Positions 1 to 10,400 of a DNA stretch of 64,000 bases are shown here, piece by piece. The notes below the pieces were generated by a model. The model ran no database searches. It was not told where the DNA came from and was given only the letters and a program-made list of their open reading frames with translations. The stretch is taken from positions 6,125,212-6,189,211 of the forward strand of contig JASKMD010000005.1 of the NCBI GenBank assembly GCA_030144725.1, read 5' to 3'. How positions within the stretch are numbered: position 1 is the stretch's first letter; each line of letters opens with the position of its first letter. The translations under genes and the position numbers were made by a program. The stretch is from Haematococcus lacustris. Its lineage: Eukaryota; Chlorophyta; Chlorophyceae; Chlamydomonadales; Haematococcaceae.

Positions 1-469
1 TCGTCTTTCCAGTGCTTGGCTGCAATGGCTGGAGTCCTGGCGAGGTCGGGGTGTGCTCAATGTCTGTCATGGGTCTGCCAAGCTTGAGCAGGTAAAACAC
101 TGCTGCAAACTGCGTGACGGTGGCTGGGTCTTCCATTTGCTCCTTGCGTTTCGCTGCAGTTCTGTCTCGCCCAGTGGTGAGCGCAGCCTTGAAGGCTTGC
201 ACTGCTGCTGAGCTCTTCTGTTTGGCTGCAAGGTTCTGCTTGTGTCTGGCGCTGTCCTCATGCTTCTGAATGGTATGCAGATGGCTGTTTATGACTAAGT
301 CGCAAGCGGTACAGCGCACGCGGTACAAGTTGCCTTGCAAGCCGAAAACTACAAGCCACATCTCGCGGCCTTCGAGCCACTCAGACTGGAACCTGTTCGT
401 GGTACCAGCGGGCCTATTGGCTTTCCAAACACCATCGCTGTGCCCCCGCCTTGCGCGTAACTCGGACAT
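1..469 (-). CDS. hAT-like zinc-finger transposon protein, partial (runs off left edge)
   Basis: An open frame starts with an ATG at 467-469 on the minus strand and stays open to base 1, giving about 156 residues without a stop. Near residue 30 it reads FQSEWLEG, then a zinc-binding pattern: CTAC (C-x2-C) followed by HEDSARH (H-x5-H) within about 20 residues. A basic Ala/Lys/Gln-rich segment follows. A short C2-H2 finger after an FxxEWL motif is common in TTF/BED-type fingers at the start of hAT-superfamily transposases and domesticated relatives. No catalytic domain is visible because the frame leaves the window. It lies where the 5' exons of the CCCH gene on the other strand would be expected, so it may sit in that gene's intron or have disrupted it. 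A host zinc-finger gene is the alternative. Confidence 0.5.
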   Translation of the reverse strand, partial: MSELRARRGHSDGVWKANRPAGTTNRFQSEWLEGREMWLVVFGLQGNLYRVRCTACDLVINSHLHTIQKHEDSARHKQNLAAKQKSSAAVQAFKAALTTGRDRTAAKRKEQMEDPATVTQFAAVFYLLKLGRPMTDIEHTPTSPGLQPLQPSTGKT

Positions 470-667
470 GGCACGAAGCCAACGCGGTTACGAAGCAACC
501 CAGGCCAGCCAACGCAAGGGCCCGTTTGGTAACGAAAGCCGGGCCTCGAAAACTAGCTTTTGGTTCCGATCGTTACGTATTACGCAAAAAACGAATCACT
601 GGTGGGTAGGGGTGCTGCTGTACATGAGGGTACCTGATGCGTGTATGGCTGTACATGGTGCGTGCAG

Positions 668-2423
668 GTACAAGACTCGCCTTTGCTCCTTTGGCCGAAA
701 ATGCAACCGGCCCATCTGCTTCTTTGCCCATGACGCTGCAGAGCTGCGCACCACATGCGAGGAGGACAGTAAGTGGCAATGCAAGCATGCTGAGTAGCGC
801 AAAGCATGCTAAGTTGTTGCAAGCTTAGCTTCAAGAGGCGTGTGTACCATGGTGAGCAGCAGAAGGCTGGACGTTTGTACCAGCAGCTAGTGTGCCTATC
901 ATGCTTGCTGTCGTACTCCGTTGATGATAGCAGTTATGGCGCTGCTGTCTATGTTAGCGGTGCTACTGGTACTGCCACACTCATCAGAGCATTGTATTCC
1001 CTTTGTTCGAATCCCTCTGTTGCAGTCTGCTCAGCTGTGTGCACCAGTGTTGTGAGTCAACCTCGTGGCTCAGGTTGTAATGCTTAGTGACAAGCATAGA
1101 CAGTGAGGCAAGCCACTCTCATCTGTCTCACTCATCTCATGCCATGTGGACACAGCCACACCTTGCTTGTGTCTGCAAGCTTATGTTGGCAGTCAACATT
1201 TGTCAGTAGTCTAAATACAGCAAACAGCATACATTCATTGCATGCTTGCAATCCGCATACATGCACTCAGCGGTCAGCACACAGCGTACTTAGCTGCAGT
1301 TGATAACCTCAGGGCCCATTGTGCTTCACAGCCACTGTTGTCTTGGTGGCTGTGCAGGTGACGAGGGGGAACGTGAGCTGTTGCTGCAGCTGATGCTGGC
1401 TCAAGAGAACCCATTGCTGCACTCAGCCCAGGCCCAGGCCCAGCAGCAGGTCACCACCTTTGCCACCTCTCAGGATCTGAACGAGGCCCTGGTCAGCCTG
1501 CAGGCCCTGGACCAACAGCTTGGGGAGCACCTGGGCACAGCGCTGGAGGCCCAGCCCTCGATGCGTGACCTGCCAGCTACTCAGCTGGCCCTTGGTGACT
1601 CAGACACAGCAGCAGCAGTGGCCCTCCATCACCAGCAACAGCAGCAGCGCGTGGACATGGATGCTGCCAGCCTCAATGCTGCTATGGTGCGGACTCTACA
1701 GCAGATGCTGGTAGTGCAGGGGGGCATGGCCTTGGCAGCCTCGCCCAACCAGCTGCAGCTCGATGTGCTGCCCCCACCCCAGCAGCCCTCCTCGCCCTGG
1801 CCTCTAAGCACCCTGGGCATTGCCCACACCTCCCTCCCGCCCCCTCCACCTGCTACCCAGACCCGTCTGCTTGGGCAGCCCCACACATACAATTCCCACA
1901 CCTCTCTGCAGCTGACCAACAGCGGCCTTTTTGGACAAGGCGCCTTGGCTCCTCAGCATGACTATGCCCCTACCTCTGCACTCCTTCAGCAGCAACTTCA
2001 GTCTCCTCACCAGCAGCAGCAGCAGCAGCAGGAGGGAGAGCACTTGCAGCAGCTGCTTGCAAGCGTTCTGGGGAACCAAGCTCAAGGCCTGCAAACTCGT
2101 GGGAGCCTACCTCAGCTGCAGCCACAGCCCCCTCCGCCACCACCACAGGGTCCTGTTAATGAACCAGCAGACTTGCACTTGATGACCCAGCAGGAACTGC
2201 AGGCGGCTATACAGCAGCTGCAGGCACTCCAGCAGCAGCAGCAGCAGCAGATCCAGGCTTTGCGCGCACACACCCAGGAGCAGCAGCAGGTCGCTGGGGA
2301 CAGGGGTGCTGCTGACCACCTGCCACCGCAGGACAGCGCTCGGCAGGCACAGCAGCAGCAGCAGGTGCAGCAGCAGCAGGTGCAGCAGCAGCAGGTGCAG
2401 CAGCAGGAGCAGCAGGTGCGGGT

Positions 2424-2455
<32 letters not shown>

Positions 2456-3757
2456 TGCAGCAACATCAATTGGAGCAACAGAATGCCAGGAAGCACCAAC
2501 CCCAGCAGGTGTTAAGTCGCCTGACTGTTGAGAGGCCAACCCTTCATCTCCCTGCACCACCCACAGCCCACCCAGACTCGAGCCATGCTGCAGGTAGCAG
2601 TGCGCCACCCTCGCCCTACCCCCTGCACTCAGTGCTTCCACCACCACCTGAAAGGCCTGCAAGCAGTGCCGGTCTGCCCCGTGTTGTGCAGTCAGGCCGG
2701 CAGCCAGGCTTCATGCTGCCCCAGCCCACGCAAGCCGAGGCCAGGCAGGTCATGCCCACCGCCAGTGCAGCCTCCAGCCCCCACTCTGTAACCCAAGACT
2801 TCCACCAGCGGCAGCCACAGCAGGCAGCAGGCTTGCCTGGCCCCTCACTGCTGCCTGCTCAGCAGCTGCCCCAGGCAATTCCCCGCTTGCCCGGGCGGCT
2901 GCTGTCTGGGCCCAGCGGTCACAGTATGGCAGCAGGGGCTGGCAGCATGAGTGCCTCCCTCAATCACATGAGGGCAGGACAGCCTGGTGGCAGCGGGTCC
3001 ACCCAAGATCTGCTGAGGGCTGCCAGGCCCTCCACCCTGCCCTCACCAGCGCATGGCCCAGCTTTGGCTCGTGACCTGTTACGCAGCCAGCTCAGCACCT
3101 CAGTTGCTCGTCCAGGACACCCTCAGCTGCTCAGCAACCACACAAACAGCACCAGCTCCCTGTCCAGTATCCGCCCTTCCCCTGCTGCCAGCTCCAATGC
3201 CAGTGTCAGCAACCTCAGCAGCATGAGCTCAGCAGCCTCCTCCATGAGCTCTGGGTCGCAGTACCAGGGGCAGTACTCGCAGGGGCAGGGGCAGCAGGCA
3301 CGGATGCAGTCAGGGTCCCTGGCGGCTGGGTCAGGCAAGGAGGGTGCGGAGCAGCAGTCTCAGGATGCCCTGCACTCCCTCCTAGCGGCAGCGGCTGCGG
3401 CGGCAGCCAAGCCTGGGGTGGACCCTGCTACCATCCAGAGAATCATGTCTGAGCTGAAAGACCAAGGCATGGCGGGTGGGTGGGTGGCTGGGCAGTCGGG
3501 CGCGGGCAGGCGGGCGGGGTTGGGGTTTGGGGTGGGCTTGCAGGTGGGTGAGTGGGGGGGCGGGCGGCTGGGTGGGACACCTGCTTGTACTTCTATTGCC
3601 AGGTGCTGCCTGACAGCTGTGCAGTGTTGGCGTGTTGCTTGCATGGGCTGCTCCAGCTGCAGCTGTTGTAAGGCTGCTGTGCCACCATTGCTGTGCAGGT
3701 TCCAAGGAGCAGCTTGTCACGTCACTGTCCCAGCTCCTAGCCCAGCTGCTCCAGTGA
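668..3757 (+). CDS. Plant-type tandem CCCH zinc-finger RNA-binding protein, 3' part (3 exons visible)
   Basis: Three exons join in phase: 668-768, 1358-3475 and 3699-3757 (TGA). Exon 1 follows a GTGCAG acceptor and encodes YKTRLC, then a C-x5-C-x4-C-x3-H finger ending CFFAH and DAAELR. That is the second finger of plant tandem CCCH proteins, which bind AU-rich mRNA and affect mRNA decay in cytoplasmic granules. Donor 769 (GTAAGT) splits a Ser codon completed at 1358. Exon 2 (706 codons) is low complexity: Gln runs from CAG repeats, then Ser/Pro/Gly-rich sequence, then a helical tail ALHSLLAAA...IQRIMSELKDQG. Exon 3 adds SKEQLVTSLSQLLAQLLQ. About 758 residues are visible. The first finger (C-x7/8-C-x5-C-x3-H) and the start codon are not found in 1-667, so the gene either begins left of the window or is 5'-truncated. 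Confidence 0.85.
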
Positions 3758-5714
3758 AAGCACACCAGCAGCCAGCTCAAGGGTGACAGGGCACTAGGCA
3801 TCAATTTATGTCCTTCAGCCTGGACCAGACCTGCGTGCATGCCTGAGTCAAGGCCTTGTACAGCGCGGCAGTCAGCTCTTACACACAATTAACACAGTCA
3901 GTATGGGATGCCTCATGCAAGGAAAGCTAATGGCCATGATTGGCCAGCCAGGAGCCAAGGCTGGAAGTGCTGCATTGACTGAAGTGCAGCAGCAGTAGGC
4001 ACCAGAGGCGTGATGCAGCTAGCCTCAGCCTCTTGCACCACCTCCACAGCTTACCAGCGGGTCAGTTCCACCCTGCCAGTCAGCCGGCTCCTTGCAGCGC
4101 TCCTGACATGTGACCTCCTTGGCTTGCATTTACTAGATTAGATACAAGCTCAGTATGTGTTGAGGAACCCCCAAAGCATCATGCTACTATAGCAACACGC
4201 TGGCCATCTGGCTAGCTTATCATCAAGCATACCTATCACCTCAGTGCCATGGGCAGGCCAGCTGCAGCAGTCTTCGGCAGTTGGGCAGAGTATCCTGGAC
4301 AGCTGCTGCTGGGCAGCTCGCCCCGGGGTCCTGAAGCCTGCTGTTGGCGTGGGTGGCTGGTCTAGCGCTCCTCCATTCATCCCCGCAGCTGCTGACTGGA
4401 CCGGGCAACCCCAGGTCTGTGAGCTGCGAGCTGTGACCGCCTAGCTTTTGGTGCTGCTGCTGTGGCGTCCACTGCACCGCATGCAGGGTCAGTCTGGCAG
4501 TGCTTGCCCAGCAGGTGTGTCAGATATCTATGGTGCAGTGGTGCAGTATATGTGAGTTAAGCGTAATGAATGGGGCAAAAACATGGCAGTTGTTTAACCG
4601 CGTGGGCCATTTGGCAGCATTCATTTTGCCTGCTGCTGCGCGTTGGGTCAGGAGCTGGGGGTCAGTGGCGGGAAGGCAGGTACTAGGCAGACCAACAACG
4701 ACCGTGGGGCTGCTGAGGGCTGAGGAAAGGTGGATTGCATGACCTACACAACACATGGTGTTTCCCGCTGCTCACCTGTTGTGGGTCAGCTGGGTATGGG
4801 GGAAGTTCATCAGCTTTGAATTGCGCTTAAGCGCTGGGGTTTGCTAGCTGGTATGGCTGGTTGGCATGCTCAGGCATTGCTTGAGGGGTGTATTGGGCAC
4901 TCGATAACATCACCCATGTGTTGGGAGTGAGATGGCCAATGATATGCCAGAGATGCCACTCAGGGGAATGTGCACGGAGACCATGACCTTCTCCTTCATC
5001 CTTCACTCAAAGACCGCCTCTTGTGGCTGCCATGCTTTTTTCACATGGGGCATTATCATTAGGTCGCATGGGCATGATGGTGTGCGCTACGGAGCAAAGG
5101 GTTTGGGAGGGAGGTTGAGTCAGAGTCTGAATGGGCGGGAGGTCTGCCTGGGAAGGCGGTCTGCCCACCAGACAGCTGTAGCAGTGACCATGCACATTTC
5201 ATGCAAACACAGTCGAGGTATCATGATTGGCTTGTCTGTTCGTTGCAGTACTGACACCTCTTCTATTCATGCACAGAACGCAAGACCCGCGCACCACAAT
5301 GCTGCCACCTTGTTCATGCTTGTAGACGTGCTTGCTTTTGGCACGCACATGCAATTAATGTTGAGAACTAGCAGGGATTTCACGCATAGTAGACGGGGTT
5401 ATAACGGTTTACTTCGGTGTACGTAAGGGGTGTGTAAGTCACAGCATCGTGTAATTTCGCTTATCTATGGGGTGCATGGGGTCACTATGCAAACGTTCTC
5501 AGATGCATTTTCGCTATGCCGACCAGAGCAACGTCCAGTTCAGCAACCTATGAGTATGGCTTGCAAGTTGCAAGGCGCAAGTCATCTACGAAATGACAGC
5601 TTCCGCAAGTTGTGGCATTGCATCGCAATGAATGTGTCAAACGCGGTGCCATAGTAGACATGGTGTGCTTGGCAATGGCAAACGTCTCATTAAGGCACAA
5701 GAACGGTTGAGTAG
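3758..5714. other. Intergenic, no gene recognised
   Basis: This starts with the 3' untranslated region of the CCCH gene. Short open frames occur on both strands but show no motif, no repeat family and no splice-supported exon chain. I see no tRNA or rRNA. Sequence becomes more AT-rich toward 5.2-5.7 kb, next to the palindromic elements. Confidence 0.4.
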
Positions 5715-5822
5715 TAGATAGTTGGCAAACATGGAGTGTTAAGCCCGCCTAAAGACGCGAGGCCGAGGTCCGAGCGCGTAACAGCCCGAGACCTCAGCCA
5801 GAGGCCGCGGAGCGTAGCGACC
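5715..5822 (+). repeat. Half copy of palindromic (foldback) element
   Basis: It begins TAGATAG and contains GCGAGGCCGAGG, GCGTAACAGC, CGAGACC and GGCCGCGGAGCGTAGCGAC in the same order as the left arm of the complete element at 6268-6468. The second arm is missing and is replaced by the GT-rich stretch that follows. Confidence 0.6.
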
Positions 5823-5823
5823 C

Positions 5824-5997
5824 CGTTGTGTGTGTGTGCGTGTGCGTGGTGCCAGCTCCGTGCGTGGTGCCGAGCTGGCAGCAAGCGTGTGCGTGGTGTG
5901 TGTGTGCGCGTGCGCATGTGTGTGAGTGTGTGTGCGTGTGTGGCGGGGCTGCGTGTGTGTGCGCGTGCGCATGTATGCGAGTGCGTGTGTGGCAGGG
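5824..5997. repeat. GT/GC-rich microsatellite
   Basis: Irregular GTGTGTGCG-type repeat over about 170 bases. It creates open frames on both strands that have no other support and are not genes. Confidence 0.8.
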
Positions 5998-6192
5998 CTG
6001 CTGTCAGGGATGTCGGGGTTGTCAGGGCATGTTTCCAGCATGCAAGCTAAGCTGTTGCAGTTGCAAGCGTAATAGCTGTCAGCGCAGATTCAGATGTTGT
6101 AGGGTGCTTTGTTTATGCCGAACATGCGTAAGGTATAGAGAGCTTTGGTTGGTGCGACGTCTCTTAAACACGCATGTTTAAATTTTCAAACG

Positions 6193-6250
6193 GTTCTTAA
6201 ACAGCGAAAAATGTATCTTAAACAGCGAAAAGCGTACCTTAAACAGCCGT
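6193..6250 (+). repeat. Short tandem repeat, about 22-bp unit
   Basis: Three imperfect copies of a unit built on CTTAAACAGC plus GAAAA lie directly left of the foldback element. Confidence 0.6.
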
Positions 6251-6267
6251 CACCCCCTATTATGTAG

Positions 6268-6468
6268 TAGATAATGGTGTCGCGGGTCGTTTTAGGTGGT
6301 TGCAAAAGGTGAGGCCGAGGCGCTGGAGCGTAACAGCTCGAGACCGAAGCCAGCAGCCGCGGAGCGTAGCGACGCGGCTGCTGGCTGAGGTCGAGAGCCG
6401 TTACGCGACAGCGCCGAGGCCGAGCCTTTTTCAACTACCTAAAACGGCCTAGGCGACTCCATTATCTA
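6268..6468. mobile_element. Complete foldback element / MITE with near full-length inverted arms
   Basis: The 201-bp unit starts TAGATAATGG and ends CCATTATCTA. Internally, GAGGCCGAGGCGCTGGAGCG through AGCCAGCAGCCGC is mirrored across a short centre (GGAGCGTAGCGAC) by GCGGCTGCTGGCT through CGCCGAGGCCGAG. The whole element can fold into one long hairpin. There is no coding capacity. One arm is nearly identical, over roughly 60 bases, to the copy at 31443-31546. I could not define a target-site duplication with confidence. Confidence 0.75.
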
Positions 6469-6796
6469 GTGTAATTGAGTTTTACGTAGGCGAAGCTCTA
6501 TTGGCGCGGCGAAGCCGCGCAATGTGATGCTTCTTGTCACCTGCGATGGTGTTGGCCGGCTGTTACGTGTTCGTTGGCAACCACTTTTGTTAATACACCA
6601 GGTCGCTGCAGTTAACGATTCTTAAAACGAGGTCTATTAACGATTACAATTGAGTAAAACTCAATTACGGCCTCCTAAATGAGCCGTAAATGAGTCTTTA
6701 AACGCTAGTAACACCCAACTACGTGTACATAGCTTCGCACAACTCCAATCTACTAGGTTCTCTTAGTCCTTTGTCGCAGTGCATTTATCCTCATTA

Positions 6797-7365
6797 TAGA
6801 TAGTGGAAGAGCCGGTAGTTTCAAGTGTCCCACAAATGCGAGGCAGAGGCGCTAGTGCCGAATCCGAGTATTTTGGCTTGCATGAAGCCTTCATTGAAGG
6901 CCCTTCGTATTCTCTTTTTCTCTGATTCTCTGCGGTTGGGTCTCTCCATCTCCGTTGGCCCTCCATCTCCATCTCCATCCCCGTTGGCGGCAGTGAGAGG
7001 GTAGAGCAAATGGAGTTGGCGATGGAGGGCCAACGGAGATGGAGAGAAAGAGATGGAGAGAAAGAAATCTCTTTTCTCTTTTCTCCGTCCATTGGAAACG
7101 CGCTGCAAGGGCCTGAGCAAATTTGAACTTTCTCGGCGGTTGGGGCGACGGCGCGAGTGACGGCTCCCAACAGCGTGTTTTTGCAACGCTGAGACATTCC
7201 CCGGGCAGCGGCTGGTACACAGGAGAATCATGTATAGTTAACATTCGCATCGGTGCAGCCAATCGGCGGGGCGGCCAAAAAGTGCAGCGGTTGGGAGAAA
7301 ACAAAAATAGAATACCAGAAAAGTCGCGAATAGGTCCGAAACGTCCTAAGCGATGCCACTATCTA
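6797..7365. mobile_element. Non-autonomous TIR element, about 570 bp
   Basis: It starts TAGATAGTGGAAGAGCC and ends GATGCCACTATCTA, matching the ends of the foldback family (compare 31503-31546). Its right part has GCGGCCAAAAAGTGCAGCGG and GAATAGGTCC, also present near the right end of the element at 47955-49027, so it may be a composite of two families. Open frames inside are short and unrecognised. Confidence 0.55.
6941..7047. repeat. Perfect 27-bp inverted repeat (53-bp spacer)
   Basis: 6941-6967 (beginning TCTCTCCATCTCCGTTGGCC) is the exact reverse complement of 7021-7047. Purine/pyrimidine-rich sequence lies on both sides. Confidence 0.85.
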
Positions 7366-7491
7366 GTTTATTTTCGTACGCAACACGGTGCATTAAGACC
7401 TTCCCATGTGAAACCCATTCTTGCTCCGTGCTAAACATGATACTGACTACCGCAATTTACGAAGCACAGTGCCCAGTGCGCCTAGCGCTCC

Positions 7492-10400
7492 TTACAACCC
7501 CTCAGTGTCCGCAACAGTGGGAAGGCGCGGCATGAAACCAGGCCCTGCATGTGCGTGGCTTTCTGGTACACCCTTCCGCGGCACCCCGACGGGAGCTGGT
7601 GTCTCCGACAACAGACCGGCCGCGGCATTGCCCGCTCGCTCCGATGCGTCCATCCGTCCGTCGTACAAGTCGATGGAGAGGCTGCGAGACATTCCGGTGC
7701 GACCTCCTTCGCTTCGTCTTAGGCTGGCTGCAAGCGAGTCACCTTTGCAACGGCCGGCTGACGCGGGGCTTCCGCCCGACAGGTCTTGATAGGAGCCGAA
7801 GCGGAGGAAGCGCTCAAATGCGTCGAAGTCGAGGCCATCTGAGTGGCCCATCGCGGTATCCATCAAAGTCTCTTGCACAGCCAAGTTGACCTGCGTCACA
7901 GTGGGGCATGTCTCGCGGCGCCATCCAGCTTAAGAGTGTGACATATGCCGACAGCGGCTCACCTCGTCCTCAGGCAGCTTGTTGCGCAGGAGCGCAACGA
8001 TGCTGTCGGCGCCCACGCGACCAGCGGCGTTGTGCTCCATCGCCTCGAACGCCTTCCGCAAACACGCTAACCACTCCTCACGGTGGTTGGCCTGGAACTC
8101 ACGCCTGAGAACGACGCAAGGTGGTGTGGCCCCGTGGCTTTGGCAGAGCTGGAAGCCTGCTGGGCATGTCCTCACTGTCTATCACCTGCCTGATGCCAAT
8201 TGCATTTTCAACACACGCATGCATTGGTGTTTGCCACTGCCACCTGCGTTTTTTTCTGTTATTAGCCACCTTGCAACCTGCCTAGCCCGCTCCCCCCACC
8301 CCCCATCCCGCCCCTCCACCCAGTCAGATCCCTCCAAGTCAACCCTACCAGTCAACTTGGCTGGCCAGGAAGGCGCCCTGGGTCAAGGCATCGCCACCCA
8401 GCGACACCTCCCTCAACAGCACCTCCACCTCTGACGGCTCCAGCTTGTAGCCTGCAGCCAGGCCGGCCGTTTCTATCACATCCCAACGCTTATGCGGCTG
8501 CCTTTGCTAGGGGCAACATGATGTTTGCGCTGACACTGATGGCACTGCGTTTGCAGCCACGCCGAGTTCGATGAATGCCATGTATTGCTGCTGGTACTGC
8601 TGCTGGTGCTGCTGGTGTTGGTGCTGCTGCTGCTGCTGCTGCTAATGCTGGTCCTACCGCTGCAGCAGCAGCACAACTGTGGGGATCAGGAGCAGCATGA
8701 GGCCGCAGAAGCAGCAGCAGCGGCAGCAGCAGCAGCGGCAGCAGCAGCAGCAGCAGCAGAGCACCCACCAAGGCATTTCAGGCCCTCGCTGATCTGAGTG
8801 AAGGACAGCTCTGAGTGAGTGTCGTAGTGCAGCTGCTTCAGCACCGCCTCAAACTCAGCCAGCTGGGTGGCACCGCCCACCAGGCGGCCCAGCACTGGGT
8901 ACAGGGAGCCTTTTGACACGGTGCCCTCACAGCGCTGCACTGAGGGGCTGCCAGTAGCCTGGCCTGCAAGGACAGGGGCAGGAGGGGCTGGGGTTGGAAA
9001 GGGTGAAAAATGTTAAGGGGCTGGGGTGGCCACAGGGGCAGGGGCAGGGGCAGGGGCAGGGGCAGGGGCAGGGGCAGGGGCAGGGGCAGGGGCAGGGGCA
9101 GGGGCAGGGGCAGGGGCAGGGGCAGGGGCAGGGGCAGGGGCGCTACCCCTACCTTCCTTCCCCTTGAACGCAGTCACAGAGGCATGTGCGAGAGGAGCAG
9201 TGGCAGTGGCAGTGGCAGTGGCAGGGTCAGGGTGATTCCTAGCAGCTTGACACCCAATAGCAGCACTCACCAGCAGGGCTGCCTGCAGGGTGGCCTGGCC
9301 CCCCTTCAACTCCCTCCTGGCTCGTCCACGAGTAGGTGACCTGCAGGGGCTTGAGGGGCGGCAGCTCCGGCACCAGCAGGCCAGGCCAGCCTGCGCCCTC
9401 CCCTCCCACCCCTGCTGCTGCTCCCAGCCCCCTTCTCACTTCCCCGCCTGGCCAGGGGCTGGTGCCTAGCATCACACCTCCATTGCTGGCCTGGGAGTGT
9501 GACCCTGCCAGGCCCAGGGCTGCAAGGTCAGGGTTCGAACCCTGGACCTCCACACCCGCTGCCCGGGCTGCAGCCAGCCGAACAGCCTTCTCCTCAGGAG
9601 ACAAGGCCTCTCTGACACGTGCTGAGCCATGGTCAGGCTCTGCCCCTGCTCCCACCACCTCTGTCGTCACTGGCCATGCGCCCGGCCCCCGCCCTGCCTG
9701 AGCTGCCAGGCGTTCCTTGTGCTCCGCCAGCATAGGCGACAGCAGACTTGTCAGTGCTGCTGCTTGTGGCATTGCAGCAGCAGGTGCAGGAGCAGGCGTG
9801 GCAGGGCCTTGGCGAGCGGGTGCCAGGACAGCCTTGTGAGGTGTGCTGGTCAGGCGGGCCAGCTGGCTGGCAATGCTGTGGGCCTGGTCATCAGCCGGCA
9901 CCCCAGGGGCAAGGCTGTCACCCTCACCTCCACCAGCTGGACTGCTGGTCACTACACCACTGGTCTTTGCAGCAGCAGCAGCAGCAGCAGCAGGCGGAGG
10001 AGGAGCAGGTGAGGCCGCTCCTGCCTCCCTTTTTCCTGCAGCTCCTCCTGCCCCTCCTCCTGCCCCTCCTCCTGCCCCTCCTCCTGCTGCTGCTGCTGCG
10101 GCGGCGGCTTGTGACAGCAGTGCCTTGTACATGCCACGACCCCGGCCTCCCTCCTCCAGACCCCCCTCAAGGGAATGAGGGCGGACTAGCTGGAGGTCAA
10201 GGTTTAAGGGGGTCGTGGCCCCACCCGCTGCCGCCACAGCAGCCAGACCTGAGCTGCCATCTCTACTGGTGCTGCACCCTGGGGACGGCAGGGGGGAGGG
10301 AGGGGCAGGGCCGGGGAGGCCTGTGGCTGGGTTGGCCTTGGCGGCCTGCTCTGCCTGGCTCAGGATGGGCACAAGCAGTCCAGCGCCACCAGCATCAGCC

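Noticed and set aside
7123..7889. Several plus-strand ORFs of 100-130 residues
   Set aside because: Antisense shadows of the last kinase exon (7492-7890) or within a non-autonomous element; no domain.
9520..9560. CAGGGTTCGAACCCTG resembling a tRNA T-arm
   Set aside because: It lies within the Ala/Gly-rich linker exon of the kinase gene; no other tRNA parts.
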